NCBI GenBank assembly: GCA_027451805.1
Contig: DAIDIF010000051.1
Coordinates: 1-46,350 of the forward strand
Direction of reading: 5' to 3'
Length of the DNA: 46,350 nucleotides
Origin: Acidobacteriota bacterium
GTDB taxonomy: Bacteria > Acidobacteriota > Terriglobia > Terriglobales > SCQP01
The notes below the pieces were generated by a model. It was given only the letters and a program-made list of their open reading frames with translations, ran no database searches and was not told where the DNA came from. Of this stretch, positions 1 to 7,979 are shown in pieces (position 1 is the first letter of the stretch; every line of letters starts with the position of its first letter). The position numbers and the translations under genes were made by a program.

Positions 1-1
1 C

Positions 2-352
2 GGCGGCGCCATGCTGATCTACAGCCAACTGGACCGCGGCGAGCTGCTGATCGCCGACACCTGCCGCCAACTGATCGAAACCCTGCCCACCCGCATCCAC
101 GACGCCGGCCGGCCGGATGACATCGCCAAGATCAGCGGCGATCCGCTCGATGATTGCATGGACGCGCTGCGCTACGCCCTCTACAGCTTCATCGCCCCGG
201 CGCGCCCCTCCAACCAGAGCGGGTTTGACCCGAACGCCGCCGGCGGCGATCCCACGCTCGCCATGCTCCAGCGGCGGTTGGCGGAGCACCGTTGGCAGCG
301 GCTACAGCAGCCGGCGCGCTACCTCCCGCCGCGCCGCCCCAACCCGCGCTAG
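2..352 (+). CDS. C-terminal fragment resembling a phage terminase large subunit (RNase H-like nuclease end); 5' end outside window
   Basis: Frame is open to the window edge; 'LIYSQLDRGELLIADTCRQLIETLPTRIHDAGRPDDIAKISGDPLDDCMDALRYALYSF' resembles the end of terminase large subunits (RGEL.I...C..LI..LP....D...PDD..K..GDP.DD..DALRY). Motif recognition only. Confidence 0.55.
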   Translation, partial: GGAMLIYSQLDRGELLIADTCRQLIETLPTRIHDAGRPDDIAKISGDPLDDCMDALRYALYSFIAPARPSNQSGFDPNAAGGDPTLAMLQRRLAEHRWQRLQQPARYLPPRRPNPR

Positions 353-1260
353 CCGGCTCGCCACTCCAGGCCCGGCCCCCGCTCCACGATTGCCGCCCGC
401 AGCAGCTCGGCCCGCAGGCCGGCAGCCGACAGTGCGCGAACGGCGGCGGCCTCGGCCCGCGGATACGCCTGCGGCTCGCCCACCATCATCAACACCGAGG
501 GGCCTGCGCCGCTGAGGGCGCAGCCCAGGATGCCCTCGTGCCCGGCGAGCGGCAGCAGCGCCGGCAGCAGCGGGCATACCGCGGCGCGATAGGGCTGATG
601 CATTTTGTCCGTCATCGCCTGCGCCAACAGCTCGCCGCGCCCCAGCGCCAGCGCGTGCAGCAGCAGCGCCTCGTGCTGCAGGTTATGCACCGCATCCGCC
701 CGGCTGTACTGCTGCGGCAAGACCGCGCGGGCTTCCGCGGTCGCGAGCGGCGCCGGCGGCACTGCGACCAACACCGGCCAGTGCACCGCCATCGGAACCT
801 GCAGCCAGGCCACCGGGTCGCCGCCGGCGATCACCAGGCCGCCCCACCAGCAGGCCGCGACGTTATCCGGATGGCCCTCCAGCCGAGCGGCTTCCGCGAA
901 CATTCTTTCCGCGCTCCAGTCCAGGCCGCCGAAGTGCGACGCCAGCGCCAACCCCGCCAGGCGCGCCGCCGCCGACGAGCCCAACCCCTTGCCGATGGGA
1001 ATCTCGTTGTCGCAGCGCAGCGCCAGCGGCGGCGGCGTCCGGCCGGCATCCGCCAGCGTCCGCCGGTACGTTTCCAGTACCAGATGGCCTTCGCGCCGCC
1101 CGCAGATCTCCGCGTCCCTTCCCGCCGCGGCCAAGCTCTCTTCCGCGGCGGCGCTCGCGGCGATGCGCAGAAAGAGACCCAAGGCCAGCGCCGCGGTGTC
1201 GAACCCCGGGCCCAGATTCGCCGAGCTTGCCGGCAGCGCGATCTCAAGCTCACCGCTCAC
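349..1260 (-). CDS. thrB: Homoserine kinase (GHMP family)
   Basis: N-terminus 'ALPASSANLGPGFDTAALAL' and GHMP motif 'PIGKGLGSSAAARLAGLALA'; overlaps the thrC stop by 4 nt (1257-1260). Confidence 0.93.
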   Translation of the reverse strand: MSGELEIALPASSANLGPGFDTAALALGLFLRIAASAAAEESLAAAGRDAEICGRREGHLVLETYRRTLADAGRTPPPLALRCDNEIPIGKGLGSSAAARLAGLALASHFGGLDWSAERMFAEAARLEGHPDNVAACWWGGLVIAGGDPVAWLQVPMAVHWPVLVAVPPAPLATAEARAVLPQQYSRADAVHNLQHEALLLHALALGRGELLAQAMTDKMHQPYRAAVCPLLPALLPLAGHEGILGCALSGAGPSVLMMVGEPQAYPRAEAAAVRALSAAGLRAELLRAAIVERGPGLEWRAG

Positions 1261-2536
1261 GCGCGCTCCAATGCCCGCAGCACCGCTTCGGCGGATGCCT
1301 CCATCGCCGGGGGCAGCGACGCCAGGCCCATGTCGCTTGCATAATCGGGATCCTTCAGCCCGTGCCCGGTGAGAATCAGCACCACGCTCTCGCCCGGCGC
1401 AATCGCACCGGTGCGCGCCAGCTTGCGCGCGCCCGCCAGCGCCGCCGCGGATGCCGGCTCGCAGCCGATGCCCTCGCGCCCGATCGCCTGCTTGGCCGCG
1501 GCGATCTCGGCTTCGCTCACGTCGGTGCAGTAACCGCCGGTTTCGCGCAGCACACGCACCGCCTTCTGCCAGGACGCCGGATTGCCGATGCGGATCGCGG
1601 TGGCGCGGGTCTTGGCCTCGACCGGCGTCAGTTCCCTGCCCTGATGCTCGCGCAAGCTGCGAACCAGTGGATTGGCGCCCTCCGCCTGAATGATGGAGAT
1701 CCGCGGCGCACGCGCGATGAATCCCCAGCGCTGCAGTTCCAGAAAGCCCTTGCCCAGCGCCGACGCGTTGGCCAGATTGCCGCCCGGGACCACGACGTGG
1801 TCCGGCGGCTGCCAGTTCATCTGCTCCAGCAGTTCGGCCGCCGCGGTTTTCTGTCCCTCCAGCCGAAAAGGGTTCATCGAGTTCACCAGATACAGGGAGT
1901 GGCGCGCGGCCACTTGGTGCAGGACACGCATGCAGCCGTCAAAGTCCGTCCGCAGTTGGCAGACCGAGGCGCCGAAATCCAGAGCTTGCGCCAGCTTGCT
2001 CCAGGTGATCTGGCCGGCCGGCACCAGCACCAGGCTGCGCATGCCCGCGCGCGCGGCGTAGGCGGCCATCGAGGCCGAGGTGTTGCCGGTCGAGGCGCAG
2101 GCCAGCCAAGCTCGCCCGGCCTCGCGCGCCTGCGACACCGCCACCGTCATGCCGGTATCCTTGAACGACCCGGTGGGATTCAGCCCCTGATGCTTGGCCC
2201 ACACCCGCTCCAGGCCGGCATCGCGCCCGCAGTGCGGCAGATCATACAGCGGCGTATTGCCTTCGCGCAGCGTCACCGCCTGCCGCGCGTCGCGCAGCAC
2301 CGGCAGCAGCTCGCGAAAGCGCCAGACGCCGCTCTGATCGTCGGCGTGGAACGATGCACGCCGCTCGCGCCAACGCGCGCGCCAAGCGGGTGCGTCCCGG
2401 GGCGTTTCCGCATACACAACCTCCAGCAGATCGCCGCAATCCGGGCAGCGCCAGTCGAAACGTGGCTGCAGCGTCCCGGCGCCGCAGGCGATACAATGCA
2501 ACGTGTGCGCCGGAGCGGCGGCGCCCGATGCCAAGT
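1257..2536 (-). CDS. thrC: Threonine synthase (canonical); start uncertain (TTG near 2536 or 2497)
   Basis: N-terminal zinc-ribbon-like 'CIACGAG...CPDCGD'; PLP motif 'NPTGSFKDTGM'; 'ACASTGNTSASMAAYAARAGM'. The tracked ORF extends to 3059 but would run through the riboswitch region, so an internal start is preferred. Confidence 0.9.
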
Positions 2537-2616
2537 TGTCCCGTGCTTGACTCAGGTAGAGGATTCCTGCACTATGGCTTCTGACAACTAAATAGCCCGA
2601 TTCAGTACCCCTGAAT

Positions 2617-2721
2617 CTTATCAAGAGTGGCTGAGGGAACAGGCCCGATGAAGCCACGGCAACCGGCTCCGCAACGGCGGAGCGTCCAGGTGCCAATTCC
2701 TGCCCGCAAGGGAAAGATGAG
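2617..2721 (+). promoter_or_regulatory. SAM-I (S-box) riboswitch aptamer
   Basis: 'CTTATCaagagtggctgagGGAacaggcccgaTGAAgccaCGGCAACCggctccgcaacggcggagcgtccAGGTGCCAATTCCtgcccgcaagggaaaGATGAG': core S-box blocks (gagGGA, GCCC.ATGAA, CGGCAACC, GGTGC.AATTCC) and a P1 stem pairing CUUAUC with GAUGAG (one G-U). Confidence 0.93.
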
Positions 2722-2767
2722 ACGGGGCTGCGCGATCCGAATCCGCCAGCCAATTCCACCGCTTTCA

Positions 2768-2799
2768 CCCCTTCCCTTGCCGGAAGGGGTTTTGCTTTG
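2768..2799 (+). terminator. Intrinsic terminator hairpin of the SAM-I riboswitch expression platform
   Basis: Perfect 8-bp inverted repeat CCCCTTCC-cttgcc-GGAAGGGG followed by TTTTGCTTT, between the aptamer and the downstream ATG at 2819. Confidence 0.85.
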
Positions 2800-2818
2800 G
2801 GCGGAAGAGACGCTGGGC

Positions 2819-4093
2819 ATGAGTTTCGAAATCGGCCTCCTCTGCCGCGACTGCGGCAAACGCTTTCCCACCCAACCGATGGCGGGCTGCGACGAGTGCT
2901 TCGCGCCGTTGGAGGTCGCCTACGACCTCGACGCCATCGGGCACGCGGTAACGCCGCTGGCGCTGCAGCAGCGGCCCCGGACGATGTGGCGCTATCGCGA
3001 ACTGCTGCCGGTGCCGGCCGCCGCTGGAGGCTTCGAACGCCCGGTGGGCGGGACGCCACTGCTCGCGGCGCCGCGCCTGGCGCGGGAGCTGGGAGTGCGC
3101 GAGCTGTATCTGAAAAATGACGCGGTGAATTTTCCCACGCTCTCGTTCAAGGACCGGGTCGTGGCGGTGGCGCTGAGCAAGGCGCGCGAGTTTGGATTTC
3201 GCACCGTGGCCTGCTCCTCCACCGGCAACCTGGCGAATGCGCTCGCGGCCGCGGCCGCGGCGGAGGGGCTGGAGGCCTACATTTTCACGCCCGCCGATTT
3301 GGAAGAGGCGAAGATCTCCGCCACGCGCATCTACGGCGCCCGCCTGATCAAGTTCCACGGCAATTATGACCAGGTGAACCGGCTCTGCTCCGAACTGGCC
3401 GAACGCTACCCCTGGGGTATCGTCAACGTCAACCTGCGTCCGTACTACGCCGAAGGCTCAAAGACGGTGGGCTACGAAATCGCCGAACAGTTGGGCTGGC
3501 GGCTGCCGGGCGCCGTGGTGTGCCCGATGGCCGGCGGGTCGCTGATCGGCAAGATCGCCAAGGCATTTGGCGAGCTTCGGCAGCTTGGCTGGCTGGCTGG
3601 CGGCGATGGCCCGGTGCGCATGTATGGCGCCCAGGCCAGCGGCTGTGCCCCCATCAGCCTGGCGGTGAAGCAGGGCCAGGACGAGATCACGCCGCAGCGT
3701 CCGCAAACGGTGGCGCGCTCGCTGGCGATCGGCAATCCGGCCGACGGCTTCCACGCGGTCCGCGTCATTCGCGACTCCGGCGGATGGGCGGAAGACGTCA
3801 CCGATGCCGAGATCGTCGCCGCCATGCGCCAACTGGCCGAGACCGAGGGCGTCTTCGGCGAAACCGCCGCCGGCGTCACGCTGGCGGTGGCGCACAAGCT
3901 GCTGCGCCAGGGCCGCATTGCACCCGACGCGCCCTTGGTGCTGGTCATCACCGGCAACGGGCTGAAAACCTTGGATGCGGTCCAGGCATGGCCGCAGCCG
4001 ATTCCCGTGCTCGCCCCCAAGCTTCACCACCTGGAAGCGTACCTGCAGGCGCCATTGCCGCCCGCATCGGCGCCCAGCGCCATCCCCGCTTGA
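2819..4093 (+). CDS. Threonine-synthase-like PLP-dependent enzyme (second ThrC paralogue; candidate sulfur-transfer/homocysteine synthase)
   Basis: 'MSFEIGLLCRDCGKRFPTQPMAGCDECFAPLEV' zinc ribbon; PLP motif 'NFPTLSFKDRVVAVALSKAREFG'; 'ACSSTGNLANALAAAAAAEGL'; C-terminal 'TGNGLKTLDAV'. Sits behind a SAM-I riboswitch. Confidence 0.88.
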   Translation: MSFEIGLLCRDCGKRFPTQPMAGCDECFAPLEVAYDLDAIGHAVTPLALQQRPRTMWRYRELLPVPAAAGGFERPVGGTPLLAAPRLARELGVRELYLKNDAVNFPTLSFKDRVVAVALSKAREFGFRTVACSSTGNLANALAAAAAAEGLEAYIFTPADLEEAKISATRIYGARLIKFHGNYDQVNRLCSELAERYPWGIVNVNLRPYYAEGSKTVGYEIAEQLGWRLPGAVVCPMAGGSLIGKIAKAFGELRQLGWLAGGDGPVRMYGAQASGCAPISLAVKQGQDEITPQRPQTVARSLAIGNPADGFHAVRVIRDSGGWAEDVTDAEIVAAMRQLAETEGVFGETAAGVTLAVAHKLLRQGRIAPDAPLVLVITGNGLKTLDAVQAWPQPIPVLAPKLHHLEAYLQAPLPPASAPSAIPA

Positions 4094-4116
4094 CCGTTTG
4101 CCAAAGGAGAACTGTT

Positions 4117-4398
4117 ATGGCCTGCCATGTGCGTATTCCCGCTCCGCTGCAGCGTTTCACCCAAGGCGCCGATGCCGTCGCCTGCGATGCCGCCACTCTT
4201 CCGGCGCTGCTCACCGAGCTCTCCGGACGTTTTCCCGAACTGAAGGACCGCTTGTGCGAGCCCGACGGGCGGCCGCGGCGATTTTTCAACGTCTACGTCA
4301 ACGACGAGGACATTCGCTTTCTGGGCGGCAACACGTACCAGTTCGCGCCCGGGGACGACGTGCTCATCCTGCCGTCGATCGCGGGTGGAACCGCCTAG
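4117..4398 (+). CDS. ThiS/MoaD-family ubiquitin-like sulfur-carrier protein with C-terminal GG-TA tail
   Basis: 93 aa; 'FNVYVNDEDIRFLGGNTYQFAPGDDVLILPSIAGGTA*' is the typical MoaD/ThiS C-terminus with two residues after GG; RBS AAAGGAGA about 7 nt upstream of the ATG. Confidence 0.88.
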   Translation: MACHVRIPAPLQRFTQGADAVACDAATLPALLTELSGRFPELKDRLCEPDGRPRRFFNVYVNDEDIRFLGGNTYQFAPGDDVLILPSIAGGTA

Positions 4399-4425
4399 GC
4401 GCGGGCGGGGCGCCGGCAGACGGCG

Positions 4426-4866
4426 TCAGCGCGCCGGCTTCGCCGCTCCCGCCAGGTCGCCGGCGATCGCATCCAAAATGGCGTGCACAAACCCCACCGC
4501 GTCGGGCTGGGAATACTTGCGCGCCAGAGCGAGCGCCGCCTCCACCGCCGCCGCCGCACCGGTCGCGCCGCGCAGCAACTCCGCCACCGCCAGCATGAGA
4601 ATGCTGCGGTCGACGGCGGTCATGCGTTCCAACCGCCAACCCACGGTATGGCGCGCGATCAGGCTCTCGACCCGCTCGCGCTGGCCGGCCAGCTCGCCGA
4701 CCAGGGCGGCGGCGGCGGCGCGCACCGGCGGCGTGAGCGGCTGCGACTCGGCGTGCCAGCGCTCCACTTCCGCCGGCGATTGGCCGCCGATCTCCACCGC
4801 ATATTGCATTTGCAGCGCGGCTTCGTGCGCCAACGTTGCCTGCCGCCGCTCGCCCCGTGCGTTCAC
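4426..4866 (-). CDS. nusB: Transcription antitermination factor NusB
   Basis: GTG start overlapping the upstream stop (GTGA); 'ARHTVGWRLERMTAVDRSILMLAVAELL' is characteristic of NusB. Confidence 0.87.
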   Translation of the reverse strand: MNARGERRQATLAHEAALQMQYAVEIGGQSPAEVERWHAESQPLTPPVRAAAAALVGELAGQRERVESLIARHTVGWRLERMTAVDRSILMLAVAELLRGATGAAAAVEAALALARKYSQPDAVGFVHAILDAIAGDLAGAAKPAR

Positions 4867-5336
4867 GAGTGGGCTGCCTGCGCCGGCCCCAGCGAGATCT
4901 CGTAGGTGATGCTGGCCGTGCTGCGCAGCATCGCCATGACGCTGCAATACTTCTCGTGCGAGAGCGCCACCGCCCGCTCCACCGCCGCCGGGTCCAGCCC
5001 GTTCCCCTCCACCCGATAGCGCACCACGATTCGGGTCAGCACCGTAGGCGGCTCCGGCGCGCGCTCCGCCGCCGCGCTGACCTCCACCCGCGTGAACGGC
5101 TGCCGCTTCTTCCTCAAGACCACCACCACGTCGGTCGCGGTGCAGCCGCACAGGCTGCGCAGCACCATCTCCACCGGGCCGGGGGCGCTGTTGAGGCGGC
5201 GATCGCTGTCGAGTACGACAGCGTGTCCGCTGCTGCCGGTGGTAACAAAGCGCTCGCCATCGAGCCAGACGGCGGAGGCAGTGACGGCGGCGGGGACCGG
5301 TTCAGGCAAAACGTTGGCAGGCATGGCAGCTTTCAT
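4863..5336 (-). CDS. OsmC/Ohr family protein
   Basis: 'GPVEMVLRSLCGCTATDVVVVLRKKRQPFTRVEVSAAAERA...TRIVVRYRVEGNGLDPAAVERAVALSHEKYCSVMAMLRSTASITYEI': OsmC-like CGCTATD and SHEKYCSV motifs. Confidence 0.85.
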   Translation of the reverse strand: MKAAMPANVLPEPVPAAVTASAVWLDGERFVTTGSSGHAVVLDSDRRLNSAPGPVEMVLRSLCGCTATDVVVVLRKKRQPFTRVEVSAAAERAPEPPTVLTRIVVRYRVEGNGLDPAAVERAVALSHEKYCSVMAMLRSTASITYEISLGPAQAAHS

Positions 5337-6754
5337 TATCTGCGATTGTCCGATTTCGGTTCGGGATGGATCGTGATGCGGAACAGTTGCGGCAGTTCGC
5401 GCCGAATCTCGGCCTCCAGCCGGCTGACGCGCTCATGCACCTCGCTGACCGGCAAGACGTCGGAAAAACTGCAGTGGCAGCTGAGCGCCAGATGCCCGCG
5501 GCTGTTGCGCACCTGGATATCATGGCAATCCAGCATGTCGGGCGCGCTGCGCGCCAGCGCTTCCACGCGCCGCGCCACGTCCTGCGCGTCCACCAAGGCG
5601 GCCGGCCCCACTTTCGCCGCCTCCGGCTCGATGTGCGTGACGATCTCGCGCACCCCGGGCACTTCATGGCGGATGGCGGCTTCCAGCCGGCTCACCAGAT
5701 CATGCGCCTCCGCCAGCGGCATGTTCTCGCGCAGCTCGAGGTGGAACTCGACATCCAGTGCCGGCCCGAGCTGATAAATCGAGAGGTCATGGATGTTCAG
5801 GTTGCTGCGCAGCGCCACCGCTTGTACCTGCTCGATGGGGCCCAGCCGCGCCTGCGCCCGGGGGTGGGTCTCGACCACCACGTCGGCTTCCGGCAGACGT
5901 TGCAGGATCCGCTTCGCCACTTCCTGGCGCACCTGCCCCGCGCGCTCCAGGGTTGAGGCCGGCTCCAACCCCAGCTGCAGGTCCACGAAATAGCGGCTGC
6001 CCATGCGGCGCAGCCGCAACCGCTCCACCTCCGTGACCCCTGGCGCCCCCGCCAGCGCCTGCCGCAGGTCATGGCTCAACGCGGGCGGCGCCTCGTCCAG
6101 CAGCACCCCGGCCATGCGGCGTCCCAGCCGCAGTGCGAGCCCGACCATGGCGGCCGCCACGACCAACGCGGCGGCGGTATCGGCGTGCAGCAGCCACCCG
6201 ACCTGCCAGCGCCGCCCGATGCCCACCAGCGCCAATCCCAACAGCACCGCCGCGCTGGTCGCGATGTCGCTGCTGTAATTCAACGCATCGGCTGCCAGCG
6301 CGTCACTGCCGTAGGCGCTGCTGGCGCGCCGCAGATAGCGCGCCCGAACCCCGTCCACCGCCATCGAGGTGGCCATCACCGCGAACGCCCAGGCATCCAG
6401 CCGCATGACCGCGGCCGTGCCCGCCATCCAGCGCCGCACCGCCGCATCGCCGATCGCCAGCGCCGTGGCGACCAACAGGCCGGCTTCCAGAAAGGCGGAA
6501 AAGCTCTCAAACTTGCCGTGGCCAAAGGGGTGGTTGGCATCCGCCGGCCGGGCGGCGATCCGCAGCGACACCCAGGTGAGGGCTGAGGCAAGCAGATCGA
6601 GGGCCGAATGGGCCGCTTCGGCCAGGATTCCCAGGCTGTTGGCGTGCAATCCGACGAGCAACTTGAACACCAGGAGCCCGACGGCAGCCGCGAGGGACCA
6701 GGCGGCGATACGCTGCTTGCTGTCCTCGCGGAAATTAAGCGCCTGGCTTGCCAT
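5336..6754 (-). CDS. Cation diffusion facilitator (CDF) family transporter with extended C-terminus
   Basis: 'AHSALDLLASALTWVSLRIAARPADANHPFGHGKFESFSA' CDF signature; C-terminus has repeated ferredoxin-like segments ('...REIVTHIEPE', '...FRITIHPEP'). Confidence 0.88.
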   Translation of the reverse strand: MASQALNFREDSKQRIAAWSLAAAVGLLVFKLLVGLHANSLGILAEAAHSALDLLASALTWVSLRIAARPADANHPFGHGKFESFSAFLEAGLLVATALAIGDAAVRRWMAGTAAVMRLDAWAFAVMATSMAVDGVRARYLRRASSAYGSDALAADALNYSSDIATSAAVLLGLALVGIGRRWQVGWLLHADTAAALVVAAAMVGLALRLGRRMAGVLLDEAPPALSHDLRQALAGAPGVTEVERLRLRRMGSRYFVDLQLGLEPASTLERAGQVRQEVAKRILQRLPEADVVVETHPRAQARLGPIEQVQAVALRSNLNIHDLSIYQLGPALDVEFHLELRENMPLAEAHDLVSRLEAAIRHEVPGVREIVTHIEPEAAKVGPAALVDAQDVARRVEALARSAPDMLDCHDIQVRNSRGHLALSCHCSFSDVLPVSEVHERVSRLEAEIRRELPQLFRITIHPEPKSDNRR

Positions 6755-6866
6755 GGGATTGATGTTTACGCTAGCACGGCCGAGGTGGTCTTTCCTTCCC
6801 CGCTCCACGGTGGTAGATTCGAAGATAAAGGATTCGCTGGCGGGTTACCACGCTGGCGCCACACCG

Positions 6867-7979
6867 ATGCCCCGCCGTAAATCCGGCACCGCGCTTCCTC
6901 GCCCGATACATCACGCTTGCAGGCGTTTGGTCTGGGCCCTCCTGTGGAGTTGCCTCGCCTCGCTGGGCACTTTGGCCGCGGCGCAACGCGTGCAGTCGCC
7001 GCCCCAACAGGCTGGCCCCAAGGTCCACATCACGCCGGGCAGCGCCGCGGCGGTGCCCGGCGGCGTCACCCCGCATGCCCCGCCGCCGGCGACGGCCAAG
7101 CCCTTGCCGCCGACCGGCGGTCCGGGGATACCCGAAGTGCCGCTGCTGAAGAAGAACGTGAATCTGGTGCTGGTGCCGGTGGTGATCACCGATCCCCTGA
7201 ACCGCATGGTAACCGGGTTGCAAAAGCGATTCTTCAGCGTGTACGAGAACCGCGTACCGCAGAAGATCGAGTCCTTCTCCAGCGAGGACGCGCCCATCTC
7301 CGTGGGAGTGGTGTTTGATTCCAGCGGCAGCATGTCGGACAAGATTCAAAAGTCGCGCGACGCCCTGATCGATTTTTTCAAGACGGCCAACCCGCAGGAT
7401 CAGTTTTTCCTGGTGGACTTCGCCGACGAGCCGCGCCTGCTGTGCAGTTTCACCAGCAACATTGACCAGATTGAGGACAGCGTCACCTTCCTCCAGCCCC
7501 GGGGGCGCACCGCGCTGCTCGATGCCATCTATCTCTCGCTGGAGGAGATGCGCTACGCCAAGTATCCGCGCAAGGCGCTGCTCATCATTTCCGACGGCGG
7601 CGACAATCACAGCCGCTATAGCGAACGCGACGTCCTGCGCGTGGTGCAGGAGGCGGATGTGCAGATTTACGGCATCGGGCTGTACGATCCCCGGGGCGAG
7701 CGCGCCACACCGGAAGAGATTGCCGGCCCGGCGCTGCTCGACAAGATTACCGAGGCCACCGGCGGTAAGACGTTCGAGATTCACGACATCGACGAACTGG
7801 CCGATACCGCCACCAAGATTGGCATCGAGCTGCGCAATCAGTATGTGCTTGGCTATGCGCCCAGCGACACCAAGCCGGATGGCAAATGGCGCAAGATCAC
7901 CGTCAAGCTGCATCCCCCGCCGGGACTGCCGCCCTTGACCGTGTCCGCGCGCACCGGCTACTACGGACCCCGCCAGTGA
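6867..7979 (+). CDS. Secreted VWFA-related domain protein (Acidobacterial type)
   Basis: Signal-like N-terminus; 'VFDSSGSMSDKIQKSRDALIDFFKTANPQDQFFLVDFADEPRLLCSFT', an intact MIDAS DxSxS; 'LRNQYVLGYAPSDTKPDGKWRKITVKL'. Confidence 0.85.
   Translation: MPRRKSGTALPRPIHHACRRLVWALLWSCLASLGTLAAAQRVQSPPQQAGPKVHITPGSAAAVPGGVTPHAPPPATAKPLPPTGGPGIPEVPLLKKNVNLVLVPVVITDPLNRMVTGLQKRFFSVYENRVPQKIESFSSEDAPISVGVVFDSSGSMSDKIQKSRDALIDFFKTANPQDQFFLVDFADEPRLLCSFTSNIDQIEDSVTFLQPRGRTALLDAIYLSLEEMRYAKYPRKALLIISDGGDNHSRYSERDVLRVVQEADVQIYGIGLYDPRGERATPEEIAGPALLDKITEATGGKTFEIHDIDELADTATKIGIELRNQYVLGYAPSDTKPDGKWRKITVKLHPPPGLPPLTVSARTGYYGPRQ

Noticed and set aside
1227-2591. 454-aa plus-strand ORF opposite thrC
   Set aside because: Antisense shadow ORF typical of high-GC DNA; Arg/Gln/His-rich translation with no recognisable domain, while the opposite strand is clearly thrC.
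2627-2818. Upstream N-terminal extension of the ThrC paralogue
   Set aside because: This segment is the riboswitch/terminator leader; ATG 2819 'MSFEIGLLCRDCG' is the natural start.
1257-3059. 600-aa threonine synthase ORF as tracked
   Set aside because: The N-terminal extension is unconserved-looking and would read through the SAM-I riboswitch, terminator and the opposing gene start; an internal start near 2500-2536 is more plausible.
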